DNA of 64,000 bases from Gammaproteobacteria bacterium. Its GTDB lineage: Bacteria > Pseudomonadota > Gammaproteobacteria > Xanthomonadales > Wenzhouxiangellaceae. Each line of letters begins with the position of its first letter. Positions within the stretch are counted from its first letter, which is position 1. A model generated the notes under the pieces. The model ran no database searches and was not told the origin of the DNA. It was given only the letters and a program-made list of their open reading frames with translations. The stretch lies in NCBI GenBank assembly GCA_018819105.1, contig JAHJQV010000023.1, forward strand, positions 49,684 through 113,683, in the 5' to 3' direction. This document shows, piece by piece, positions 1 through 9,062 of the stretch. The position numbers were made by a program, and so were the translations under genes.

Positions 1-1
1 T

Positions 2-1705
2 GAAGTCATTCTCATTTACATGGCAGCGCTGCTTCTGGCGTGGCCATTGGGGCGCTATCTGGCATCCATCTATGCCATGGAACCGGGGCCTTCTGACCGG
101 ATTTTCGCTGCCTTTGAAAACAGACTGTATCGCTTCATCGGCGTTGACCCGCAGACATCGATGAGCTGGAAGCAGTATGGCAAATCGATCCTCAAACTGC
201 ACCTGATCATCGCTGTGCTGGCACTGGCGGTGCTGATGCTGCAGGGATGGTTGCCATTGAACCCGGACGCCATCGGCGACATGAGCTGGGATCTGGCTCT
301 GCACACGGCAGCATCGTTCATCACCAACACCAACCAGCAGCATTATTCAGGTCAGGCCCAGCTTTCCTATTTTGCCCATATGTTTGCCATCGTCAGCATG
401 CAGGTGATCACCCCGGCGGCCGGTATCGCCGCACTGGTGGCAATATTGCGGACCGCGTTTGCCCGCCGTGATGCCAGCGCATTGACCGCCGACGGTGCGG
501 TAGTCGTGGGCAATTTCTATGTTGATCTAGTGCGCACGATTGTGCGGGTGATGTTGCCGATCGCATTGATCACCGCATTGCTGCTGTCCTGGCAGGGCGT
601 GCCCAACACGATGCACGGTGCGTACGTCGCCACCCCAGTGGACCGCACGGCCGAGCTTGCCGAACAGCGCATTCCGGTCGGCCCGGTGGCGCCGATGGTG
701 GCGATCAAACAGATCGGAACCAATGGCGGTGGCTGGTATGGTCCCAACAGTTCCGTGCCGCTGGAGAATCCGACACCGATCTCCAATTTCATTGAAACAG
801 TCGCCATCGTACTGATCCCGATGGCGCTGGTGTTCATGACTGGCCACCTGACCGGCCGGCGAAACCTGGGGCTGATGATCATGGGCATGATGCTGATCAT
901 GTCGGCGGCATTGACAACCCTCAACATCTGGTCCGAAAACCAGCCCAACGCCGCGTTTGCCGGATTGGCCGCAGCGGGGCCGAACATGGAAGGCAAGGAG
1001 GTGCGCTTTGGTGCCACGGCGACTGCCTTGTGGGGCAGTTTCACCACCCAGACCTCCAACGGGTCGGTCAATGGCATGCATGACTCGTTCAATCCGATCG
1101 GCGGTGCCACGCTGTTGATGGACATGTTCATCAACGCCACCTTTGGCGGTGCCGGCGTGGGGCTGATCAATTTCCTCATTTTTCTTTTGCTGGCGGTGTT
1201 TCTCGGCAGTCTGATGGTGGGGCGCTCGCCAGAGTTATACGGGCGGGCGCTGGAAGCCAAAGAGATTAAGCTGATTTCGATCACGCTGCTGTTGCAACCG
1301 GTGCTGATTCTTGCACTGAGTGCCATCACGGTGGCCATACCCGGCCTGGCGCAGGTTTCCAACCCCGGCTTTCACGGTTTGAGTCAGGTGCTGTACGAGT
1401 ACACTTCAGCGTTTGCCAACAACGGCTCCGGTTTTGAGGGTCTCGGTGACGACACGCCATGGTGGAATGTCAGCTGTGCGGTTGCCCTGATACTGGGTCG
1501 TTTCATTCCCATTCTAGCGCCGCTGGCGCTGGCGGCCATGCTGGCCGGCAAGCGCGTGGCACCGACGAGTTCCGGCAGTCTGTGCGTGGAAACACCAACC
1601 TTCGCCTTGTTAACGCTGGGCGTGATCGTGTTGTTCGCCCTGCTCAGCTTTTTCCCGGTGCTGGCGCTCGGCCCGCTCGCCGAGCAGCTCACCCTGGCCG
1701 GCTGA
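2..1705 (+). CDS. kdpA: KdpA, potassium-transporting ATPase subunit A (5' partial)
   Basis: Integral membrane subunit that binds and conducts K+ in the KdpFABC pump. The frame is open to the window edge; the first in-window ATG (position 20) is preceded by in-frame hydrophobic codons that fit the family N-terminus, so the true start lies upstream. The conserved [11 protein letters not shown] segment and later NNGSGFEGL and NMEGKE segments match the four pore-loop repeats of the SKT family. About ten hydrophobic segments are visible. It ends 16 bases before kdpB, which has its own GGAG ribosome site. KdpF, if present, is outside the window. Confidence 0.95.
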   Translation, partial: EVILIYMAALLLAWPLGRYLASIYAMEPGPSDRIFAAFENRLYRFIGVDPQTSMSWKQYGKSILKLHLIIAVLALAVLMLQGWLPLNPDAIGDMSWDLALHTAASFITNTNQQHYSGQAQLSYFAHMFAIVSMQVITPAAGIAALVAILRTAFARRDASALTADGAVVVGNFYVDLVRTIVRVMLPIALITALLLSWQGVPNTMHGAYVATPVDRTAELAEQRIPVGPVAPMVAIKQIGTNGGGWYGPNSSVPLENPTPISNFIETVAIVLIPMALVFMTGHLTGRRNLGLMIMGMMLIMSAALTTLNIWSENQPNAAFAGLAAAGPNMEGKEVRFGATATALWGSFTTQTSNGSVNGMHDSFNPIGGATLLMDMFINATFGGAGVGLINFLIFLLLAVFLGSLMVGRSPELYGRALEAKEIKLISITLLLQPVLILALSAITVAIPGLAQVSNPGFHGLSQVLYEYTSAFANNGSGFEGLGDDTPWWNVSCAVALILGRFIPILAPLALAAMLAGKRVAPTSSGSLCVETPTFALLTLGVIVLFALLSFFPVLALGPLAEQLTLAG

Positions 1706-1721
1706 TTCTCTGGAGATTCTC

Positions 1722-3749
1722 ATGCAACATGCACGCAAATCATTGAAGTTACTGGATGGCGCAACGTTCAGTCGGCTGGTATCCGAATCGCTGCTGCGGC
1801 TCAATCCGCACTGGCTGGCACGCAACCCTGTCATGTTCGTGGTCGCGGCAGGCACCCTGGTGACACTGTGTCTGACCGTCGCAGATCTCATCGCCGGCCG
1901 TCCATGGGGGTTTACCCTGGCCATCACCATAATTCTTCTATTCACGGTGTTGTTTGCCAACGCCGCCGAGGCGTTGGCCGAGGCGCGCGGTCGGGCGCAG
2001 GCGGAAAGCCTTCGCTCCACCCGTGAGCAACTGGTGGCCAGGCGGCTGCTCGACGATGGTAGTGAAGAGCAGGTGGCGGCCACTGATCTGCGCATCGGAG
2101 ACCGGGTAAGGGTGCTGGCAGGCGAGCTGGTCCCGGCCGATGGCGAGATCGTTGAGGGTGCTGCCAGCATCAATGAATCGGCGGTGACCGGCGAATCAGC
2201 TCCGGTGTTGCGTGAGGCCGGTACGGACAACAGCGGTGTCAGTGCTGGCACCAAGCTGTTGTCGGATAGCATCGTGGTGTCAGTGTCGGTGGCGTCGGGT
2301 CAGTCATTGCTGGACAGAATGATTGCCCTGGTGGAAAGCGCAAAACGTCAAAAGACGCCGAACGAAATTGCGCTGACCGTGTTGCTGTCTGCACTCACCA
2401 TGGTGTTTCTGATGGTGGTGACCACGCTGGTGCCGTTTGCCTCATTTGTTGGCGGTGCCGCCTCGATCCCGGTGCTGGTTGCACTGCTGGTTTGTCTGAT
2501 TCCCACCACCATCGGTGGCCTGCTGCCTGCCATCGGCATTGCCGGCATGGATCGTGCCATGCGTGCGAACCTGGTCGCAAAGTCGGGCAAAGCGGTGGAG
2601 GTGGCCGGCAACATTGACACCTTGCTGCTGGATAAAACCGGCACCATCACGCACGGTGACCGCCAGGCCAGCGACTTGCTGGCAGTGTCCCAGTGCGCGC
2701 CGCACCGTCTTCGCGATGCCGCTTTGTTGGCGTCCCTGTCGGATCCTACACCGGAGGGCAAATCCATCGTCGGTCTGGCCAAACAACACGGTGCGGTGCT
2801 GACAGCAGATGAGGCAACCCGATTTGTGCCTTTCTCCGCCAAAACCAGGCTGTCCGGCGTTGATCTGCCGGATGGACGGCGCATCCGCAAAGGTGCGCCG
2901 GACGCGATTCGCCGCTTCGTCACCGAGAACGGCGGCAGCTATCCCGATGAAACGACAGTGCTGGTCGAGCGCGTGGCCCGCGGTGGCGCCACGCCGCTGG
3001 TGGTGGCAGAAGATGCCAAAGTGCTGGGCGTCATTCCGTTGTCTGACATCATCAAGCGAGGCATCAAGGAAAGATTCCAGCGCCTGCATAAGATGGGCGT
3101 GCGCACCGTGCTCATCACCGGTGACAACCCGCTCACCGCCGCAGCCATTGCTGCCGAAGCCGGGGTGGCAGACTACATTGCCGAAGCCACGCCAGAGGAC
3201 AAGCTGGAATACATCCGCAAGGAACAGGCACATGGACGTCTGGTGGCGATGATGGGCGATGGCACCAACGATGCCCCGGCGCTGGCGCAGGCCGATCTGG
3301 GCCTGGCCATGAACTCCGGCACCCAGGCCGCCAAAGAGGCCGGCAACATGGTGGATCTGGACTCGGACCCGACCAAACTGCTGGAAGTGGTGGAGATTGG
3401 CAAACAGCTGCTGGTAACCCGCGGTGCGCTCACCACGTTTTCGCTGGCGAACGATGTGGCGAAGTATTTCGTCATCCTGCCCGCCATTTTCATCGCCACC
3501 GTACCCGCCATGCAGGCGCTGGACATCATGCAGTTGAATAGCCCGGCCACGGCGGTGCTGGCAGCGATCATCTTCAATGCGCTGGTGATTCCGGCGCTGG
3601 TTCCGTTCGCCCTGCGCGGGGTCAGCATACACGCCGGCAGTGCCGATTCGCTCCTGCGTCGCAATCTGTTGATTTACGGCGTGGGTGGATTGTTGCTGCC
3701 ATTTCCGGCGATCAAGCTGATCGATCTGGGCCTTGGCCTGTTTATCTAG
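1722..3749 (+). CDS. kdpB: KdpB, potassium-transporting P-type ATPase subunit B
   Basis: Catalytic subunit of the Kdp pump, coupling ATP hydrolysis to K+ import by KdpA. The DKTGT phosphorylation motif puts the acceptor aspartate at residue 304. The actuator-domain TGES motif (in AVTGESAPV) is near residue 160, and the [12 protein letters not shown] hinge motif is near residue 510. The length of 675 residues is normal for KdpB. A GGAG ribosome site precedes the ATG. It is co-transcribed with kdpA and kdpC. Confidence 0.97.
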   Translation: MQHARKSLKLLDGATFSRLVSESLLRLNPHWLARNPVMFVVAAGTLVTLCLTVADLIAGRPWGFTLAITIILLFTVLFANAAEALAEARGRAQAESLRSTREQLVARRLLDDGSEEQVAATDLRIGDRVRVLAGELVPADGEIVEGAASINESAVTGESAPVLREAGTDNSGVSAGTKLLSDSIVVSVSVASGQSLLDRMIALVESAKRQKTPNEIALTVLLSALTMVFLMVVTTLVPFASFVGGAASIPVLVALLVCLIPTTIGGLLPAIGIAGMDRAMRANLVAKSGKAVEVAGNIDTLLLDKTGTITHGDRQASDLLAVSQCAPHRLRDAALLASLSDPTPEGKSIVGLAKQHGAVLTADEATRFVPFSAKTRLSGVDLPDGRRIRKGAPDAIRRFVTENGGSYPDETTVLVERVARGGATPLVVAEDAKVLGVIPLSDIIKRGIKERFQRLHKMGVRTVLITGDNPLTAAAIAAEAGVADYIAEATPEDKLEYIRKEQAHGRLVAMMGDGTNDAPALAQADLGLAMNSGTQAAKEAGNMVDLDSDPTKLLEVVEIGKQLLVTRGALTTFSLANDVAKYFVILPAIFIATVPAMQALDIMQLNSPATAVLAAIIFNALVIPALVPFALRGVSIHAGSADSLLRRNLLIYGVGGLLLPFPAIKLIDLGLGLFI

Positions 3750-3758
3750 GAAACTGTC

Positions 3759-4376
3759 ATGAGAATTACTGCAAGCAAAGCGGAAACAAAAGCCAGCCCG
3801 CGTGCAGACGCGAACTGGTTCCATGCCATGCGTGCAGCGCTGCTGCTGATGCTGTTGTGCGGCGGAGTGTATCCGCTGCTCACGGTGTCGCTGGGCACGC
3901 TGATGTTCCCCCATCAGGCCACCGGCAGCCTGATTGAACGCGACGGCAAGCTGATCGGCTCAGCCCTGGTGGGCCAGCCGTTTGCGGCACCGGGCTATTT
4001 TCACAGCCGTCCTTCTGCGGCCGGATACGATCCGTTTGCCGTCGCCGGATCCAACCAGGCACCCAGCCATCCGGATCTGCGCCAACGTGCACAAGGCACT
4101 TCAGCCGATCTGGCGGCAAAGCATGGGGTGGCGCCTGCATCCTTGCCCGTTGATCTGATCGCAGCATCCGGTTCCGGGATCGACCCGCACATCAGCCCGC
4201 CCGCAGCCAGCCTGCAGATTGATCGCATCGCAGAGCACCGCGGCATGGCGAGGGATGCGATTGCCGAACTGGTCGCAGATCACGTGGAGCCGTCGGTGCT
4301 GGGCATACTTGGGCAACCACGGATCAATGTATTGCAGCTGAACCTGGCACTGGATGCCATGACGGAGACACAGTGA
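3759..4376 (+). CDS. kdpC: KdpC, potassium-transporting ATPase subunit C
   Basis: Accessory subunit stabilising the KdpAB complex. One N-terminal membrane segment (about residues 25-50) is followed by a periplasmic domain with FHSRPSAAGYDP and the SGSGIDPHISP motif typical of KdpC. The last third contains the VLGILGQPRINVLQLNLAL end signature. The ATG follows an AGGA ribosome site nine bases after kdpB. The stop codon overlaps the ATG of the next gene by one base. Confidence 0.96.
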   Translation: MRITASKAETKASPRADANWFHAMRAALLLMLLCGGVYPLLTVSLGTLMFPHQATGSLIERDGKLIGSALVGQPFAAPGYFHSRPSAAGYDPFAVAGSNQAPSHPDLRQRAQGTSADLAAKHGVAPASLPVDLIAASGSGIDPHISPPAASLQIDRIAEHRGMARDAIAELVADHVEPSVLGILGQPRINVLQLNLALDAMTETQ

Positions 4377-5485
4377 TGAAATTGACTTTAGCAAACCATT
4401 TGTGCCGCTTCACGCTGCTGCTGACGGGGCTTGGCATGGCCATGGCTGTGCCAACCGCGTCAGCTCAAGATGACGATGAAAACGGCTTTTCTGTCAGCGC
4501 TTTTGCCGACTTTTACTACGGTTACGATTTCAACGATCCGGCCAGCAAAAGGCGGCCTGATTTTCTATTCAATCACACCAAAAACGATGAGCCGGAGCTG
4601 AATCTGGGACTGTTAACGCTGTCTGCCAGAGGCGATCGGGTGCGGGCAAATTTGGGCCTGATGAACGGCACCTACGCCACCCAGAACCTGGCAGCAGAAC
4701 CGAGTTGGGCTGAGTATGTGTTTGAGGCCAATGTCGGATTCGCCCTGAACGCCGAGCGCAGCGTGTGGCTGGATGTGGGCATTATCCCCTCGCACATCGG
4801 CTTTGAAAGCGCGATCTCGACTCAGAATGCCACCTTGTCGCGCTCGATCTCGGCAGAAAACTCGCCGTATTTTCTCACCGGTGCCAACCTCAACTGGGCG
4901 ATCAATGAGCAGTGGTCAGTGGCTGGCTTGATGGTTACCGGCTGGCAACGGACCAAGCCGGTGGACGGCAATTCCCTGCCCAGCTTCGGTACCCAGGTAG
5001 TGTACCGACCCAGTGAGACGGTGAGTTTCAACTGGAGTACATTCATTGGCACCGACGACCCGGACGAAACCCGGCGCATGCGCTATTTCAATAATTTCTA
5101 TGTGCAATACGCCGCCACCCAACGGGTTGATCTCACCGTGGGCTTCGACATTGGTGCACAACAGAAATTCAAGGGCTCAGGCAGCTATGACCTGTGGTGG
5201 ACACCCACTGCTATAGTAAGCTATCAGCTCACAGATCAATGGGCGGTGGCCATGCGCATGGAATACTTCAGGGATGTCAACGAAGTGCTGGTGAACAGCG
5301 TCACCGGGCGCGGTATCGGTGTCTGGGGGGTTTCCTGGAACATCGACTGGCGTGCCAGTGATAACGTCATGTTGCGCCTGGAGACACGCTGGCTGAACAA
5401 CCGCGAGCCAGTGTTCGAGCGCGAGGACGGCACGCTGAACGACGACAGCGGTTCGCTGCTGGCTTCGGTGGCATTCGAGTTTTGA
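4376..5485 (+). CDS. Outer-membrane beta-barrel porin (OmpL-like, beta-barrel porin-2 type) in the kdp operon
   Basis: Predicted exported beta-barrel of about 369 residues. A signal peptide of about 27 residues ends TASA, followed by an acidic stretch. The mature part is a run of alternating aromatic/polar strands beginning FADFYYGYDF and ends VASVAFEF, a terminal phenylalanine typical of BAM substrates. The start chosen is the ATG overlapping the kdpC stop (TGATG); a GTG three bases earlier is less likely. Location inside the kdp operon, between kdpC and kdpD, suggests a role in potassium passage or sensing at the outer membrane, but this is inferred from position only. Confidence 0.8.
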   Translation: MKLTLANHLCRFTLLLTGLGMAMAVPTASAQDDDENGFSVSAFADFYYGYDFNDPASKRRPDFLFNHTKNDEPELNLGLLTLSARGDRVRANLGLMNGTYATQNLAAEPSWAEYVFEANVGFALNAERSVWLDVGIIPSHIGFESAISTQNATLSRSISAENSPYFLTGANLNWAINEQWSVAGLMVTGWQRTKPVDGNSLPSFGTQVVYRPSETVSFNWSTFIGTDDPDETRRMRYFNNFYVQYAATQRVDLTVGFDIGAQQKFKGSGSYDLWWTPTAIVSYQLTDQWAVAMRMEYFRDVNEVLVNSVTGRGIGVWGVSWNIDWRASDNVMLRLETRWLNNREPVFEREDGTLNDDSGSLLASVAFEF

Positions 5486-5527
5486 GGCCGAGGCCACCGC
5501 CGATGCACCGGAACTGGCGCTGAAGTA

Positions 5528-8221
5528 TTGCCTGTGAGCCACACCAGCGACCACGATGCGCACACCGACATCGATCCCGATGCGCTGTTGCAGCAAACCC
5601 AGAGTGAGGGCCGGGCCTGCCTGAAGATTTTTCTGGGCGCATCACCGGGTGTCGGCAAAACCTACAAGATGCTGCAGGCGGCCCAGGAGGCACGACAGGA
5701 AGGCAAGGACATCGTCATCGGCATCATCGAAACGCACGGACGCCGTGAAACCGAGGCGCTGTGTGAAGGATTGGATGCCGTCCCGCTTATGGCGCTGGAG
5801 TACCGCGGTGCACATTTTCGCGAGATGGATCTCGATGCGATCATCCGGCGCGCACCGGCGATTGTACTGGTGGACGAGCTCGCGCACCGCAACGTGCCGG
5901 GCACGCGGCATCCGCGTCGCTACCAGGACATCGAGGAGTTGCTGGAGCATGGCATAGATGTCTGGACCACGGTCAATATCCAGCATCTGGAGAGTCTCAA
6001 CGATGTGGTCGCTCGCATCACCAGTGTGCGCATGCGCGAAACCGTGCCGGATACGCTGCTGAGCAAGGCCCGCGATGTGGTGCTGGTGGATCTGACCCCG
6101 CGTGAGCTGATCGAGCGCCTGCAGCAGGGCAAGGTGTATGTGCCCGAGCAGGCGCGCGCGGCGCTGGACGGGTTTTTCAGTCCGACCAACCTGGCCGCGT
6201 TGCGCGAGCTGGCTTTGCACACTGTGGCTGAACGCATCGATCGCGATGTGCGCGAGGTCATGCGCAGCAAGGGGGTGGCCGGACCGTGGCCGGTGCGGGC
6301 GCGGATTGTTGTAGCCATTGACGGCATCGGCAACGCCGAAGAACTGGTGCGTCTGGGTATGCGCCTGGCCGAACGCCGGCGTGCGCCATGGAGCGTGCTG
6401 TTCGTGGATCGTGGCGACATCAATGCCGAGCAGCAGGCTGCGGTCGAGCATGCCTTCGAACTGGCCGAAAGGCTGGGTGGCGAAACCGTCACGCTGCGCG
6501 GGCATGATCCGGTGGAGGAACTGCTGGCCTATGCACGCGATCAGAATGCTACCACGCTGGTGCTCGGACGCAGTCGACATCGGGTCATGGCCGGCATTTT
6601 CGGCCGCACCCTGACCCAGCGCCTATTGCGTCGTGGTGAAGATTTCGAAATCACCTTCGTGCCATCGAAGCTTGCAAAACACGGTCGCCGGCAACGCCGT
6701 CAGCGTCGTTTCGAGCCGATCAGCCATTACCGTTTTGCGTTGCTCGTGGTGGCTATGGCGACGCTGTTCTCGGCGGCCATTCTGCCACTGCTGCCACTGG
6801 CGAATTTGTCTCTGGTCTACCTGACCGCTGTGCTGATGGTCGCGGTACGCACGGCAACCCGACCGGCGCTGTTGGCGGCGGTGCTGAGTGCACTTGCCTA
6901 CAACTTCTTTTTCACCGAGCCGCGTTATACCTTTGTCATCCAGCGCACCGACGAACTGGTCACGGTGGTTTTTTTCCTCATCATGGCGGTGATCGGCGGG
7001 CAACTCGCGGTGCGCCTGCGCAACCAGCTGCTGGCCTTGCGCAGCACCAGCGAACAGACCCAGACGCTGCTGACACTGAGTCGCAAACTGTCGGCAGCGG
7101 TGGATCTGCATTCTGTGTACAACGAGGCCAGCATAGTGATCGCCGGTCAATTGCATGTGCCGGTGATCATACTGATTCCGGGAGACGGCGAACGACTGGT
7201 GCCGGCGGCGTGCACGCATCGGGACTTGGCCGTAGACGAAAAGCTGATGACAGCGGCACAATGGGCATACGATCATCACCAGCCAAGCGGTGCCCAGACC
7301 GACGCTTTGCCGGGTTGTGACTGGCGATTTCTGCCATTGCTGATCGAGCCGGAATGTTTCGGTGTGATCGGCATGCAGCGGCCGGAGCAGAAATTTCACA
7401 GCGAGCAACTGGCAATGATTGATGCGCTGGTGGTGCAAATCACGCTGGCGATCGAGCGAACCCGGCTTACTGCCAGTCTGGAGCAGGCGAAAGTGGCAGA
7501 AGAAACCGAACGGTTGCGCTCGGCACTGCTGTCATCGGTGTCGCACGATCTGCGCACACCACTGGCGTCGATGATTGGTGCTGCCAGCAGCCTGCAGTCG
7601 CTGGACGACGCGCTGTCGGCCGACGATCGCAAGGAGTTGCTGGATGCCGTGGTCAGTGAGGGTGAACGGCTGAATCGTTTTATCCAGAATCTTCTGGACA
7701 TGACCAGGCTGGGCAATGGCACGCTGAATTTGAACCGCGACTGGATCGGTATCGACGATCTGGTCAACTCCGCCATTCGCCGTACCCACGATCTGCTGCG
7801 ACATTGTCAGCTGATCCGTCAGCTACAGCCCGGGCTGCCGTTGCTGTTCGTCAATGCTGCGCTGATTGAACAGGTGCTCGTCAACGTGCTGGAGAATGCG
7901 GCAAAATTCTCACCTGCCGGTGGTAGGGTCACGCTGACGGCAAAAGTTATTGACCAGGAATTGCTCATCACCGTGACCGACCAGGGGCCGGGCATTCCTG
8001 AGGAGCAGCGTGAAAAGGTGTTCAACATGTTCTTTACCGGCGGCGAAGGCGATCGCAGCAAGTATGGCAGTGGTCTCGGCCTGGCCATCTGCAATGGCAT
8101 GATCGGTGCCCATGGCGGCAGCATCGAGGCACTGCCGGGGCTCGATGAAGTCGGCACCACCATTGTCATCAGGCTGCCACTGCGGGATTCGCCCGATCAG
8201 CGCCACGCGGAGGCGTCATGA
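5528..8221 (+). CDS. kdpD: KdpD, potassium/turgor sensor histidine kinase
   Basis: Membrane sensor kinase controlling kdp expression. The N-terminal cytoplasmic KdpD domain has a P-loop (GASPGVGKT, near residues 37-45), then a universal-stress-protein domain (about 255-380), four closely spaced membrane segments (about 400-500), a GAF-like region, and a HisKA/HATPase core. The phospho-acceptor is H673 in SSVSHDLRTPLAS; the N box NVLENAAKFS and G boxes DQGPGIP and GSGLGLAI are present. The annotated start is TTG; a GTG two codons later is an alternative. It overlaps kdpE by four bases (ATGA). Confidence 0.96.
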   Translation: MPVSHTSDHDAHTDIDPDALLQQTQSEGRACLKIFLGASPGVGKTYKMLQAAQEARQEGKDIVIGIIETHGRRETEALCEGLDAVPLMALEYRGAHFREMDLDAIIRRAPAIVLVDELAHRNVPGTRHPRRYQDIEELLEHGIDVWTTVNIQHLESLNDVVARITSVRMRETVPDTLLSKARDVVLVDLTPRELIERLQQGKVYVPEQARAALDGFFSPTNLAALRELALHTVAERIDRDVREVMRSKGVAGPWPVRARIVVAIDGIGNAEELVRLGMRLAERRRAPWSVLFVDRGDINAEQQAAVEHAFELAERLGGETVTLRGHDPVEELLAYARDQNATTLVLGRSRHRVMAGIFGRTLTQRLLRRGEDFEITFVPSKLAKHGRRQRRQRRFEPISHYRFALLVVAMATLFSAAILPLLPLANLSLVYLTAVLMVAVRTATRPALLAAVLSALAYNFFFTEPRYTFVIQRTDELVTVVFFLIMAVIGGQLAVRLRNQLLALRSTSEQTQTLLTLSRKLSAAVDLHSVYNEASIVIAGQLHVPVIILIPGDGERLVPAACTHRDLAVDEKLMTAAQWAYDHHQPSGAQTDALPGCDWRFLPLLIEPECFGVIGMQRPEQKFHSEQLAMIDALVVQITLAIERTRLTASLEQAKVAEETERLRSALLSSVSHDLRTPLASMIGAASSLQSLDDALSADDRKELLDAVVSEGERLNRFIQNLLDMTRLGNGTLNLNRDWIGIDDLVNSAIRRTHDLLRHCQLIRQLQPGLPLLFVNAALIEQVLVNVLENAAKFSPAGGRVTLTAKVIDQELLITVTDQGPGIPEEQREKVFNMFFTGGEGDRSKYGSGLGLAICNGMIGAHGGSIEALPGLDEVGTTIVIRLPLRDSPDQRHAEAS

Positions 8222-8946
8222 AGCAAGCTGCGGCGTTCGCCAGAATTCTGCTTGTCGACGATGAAGCGCAGATCCGCAGGTTTCTGCGCATCAGTCTGAA
8301 AAGTCAGGGCTATCAGGTGATGGAAGCCGAAACGGCCGCTCGCGGCATTGAGCTGGCGGCATTGGAGTCACCGGATCTGGTGGTGCTGGATCTGGGGTTG
8401 CCAGATGCTGATGGTCAGGCGGTTCTCAGCGAGGTGCGGCAGTGGTCAACGGTGCCAGTGATGATCTTGTCGGTCAGATCCTCGGAAACAGAAAAGGCCA
8501 CCCTGCTGGATGCCGGTGCCAATGACTATGTCACCAAGCCATTCGGAATTCAGGAGTTTCTGGCACGGGTAAGAAATCTGCTGCGCTTGCCCCGCTCAGC
8601 AAAAAGCGTGGACATCACCGCCTACGATGATGGACAACTGCAGGTGGATGTGGTCAAACATCTGGTGTTCATGCGCGGTGAACCGGTGCATCTGACGCGC
8701 AAGGAATTTGCCATTTTGAAGATGCTGGTGATGAACCCCGGACAGGTGATTACCCAGACCCACATGTTGCGTGAAATCTGGGGGCCGACACATGTTGGCG
8801 ATACCCATTACCTGCGCAACTTCATCGGCCGCATCCGACAGAAAATCCACGATGACATCGTCGACCCAAGGTATCTGCAGACGGAACCAGGCATTGGTTA
8901 TCGCTTCATTGATAGGCGTGACGAGAGCAGACAGGACAGGCATTGA
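8218..8946 (+). CDS. kdpE: KdpE, response regulator of the kdp operon
   Basis: OmpR/PhoB-type regulator receiving phosphate from KdpD. The receiver domain begins ILLVDDEAQIRRFL, has D58 as the expected phospho-site (VLDLGLPD) and a conserved lysine in DYVTKPF. The C-terminal winged helix covers about residues 125-230 (LTRKEFAILKML, HYLRNFIGRIRQK). Its four-base overlap with kdpD indicates translational coupling. It is the last gene of the operon. Confidence 0.97.
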   Translation: MKQAAAFARILLVDDEAQIRRFLRISLKSQGYQVMEAETAARGIELAALESPDLVVLDLGLPDADGQAVLSEVRQWSTVPVMILSVRSSETEKATLLDAGANDYVTKPFGIQEFLARVRNLLRLPRSAKSVDITAYDDGQLQVDVVKHLVFMRGEPVHLTRKEFAILKMLVMNPGQVITQTHMLREIWGPTHVGDTHYLRNFIGRIRQKIHDDIVDPRYLQTEPGIGYRFIDRRDESRQDRH

Positions 8947-8963
8947 GCCTGGCAATAGACCAA

Positions 8964-8991
8964 TTCAGACATTCTGCTTATCGCATATAAT
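8964..8991 (+). promoter_or_regulatory. Putative sigma70 promoter for the S9 peptidase gene
   Basis: TATAAT at 8986-8991 with a 4/6 -35 match (TTCAGA, 8964-8969) and 16-base spacing. It would start transcription about 65 bases before the next ATG, just after the kdp operon ends. Confidence 0.45.
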
Positions 8992-9062
8992 GGTTTTGCT
9001 GTGCCATTGCGCCAGCATGGGAATCCCGCCAGTCCTGCCAACCACGCAATCGGATCGATCCA

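Noticed and set aside
2442..3914. 490-residue open frame antisense to kdpB
   Set aside because: Shadow of the high-GC kdpB codon pattern; His/Gln/Arg-rich, no family pattern, no ribosome site.
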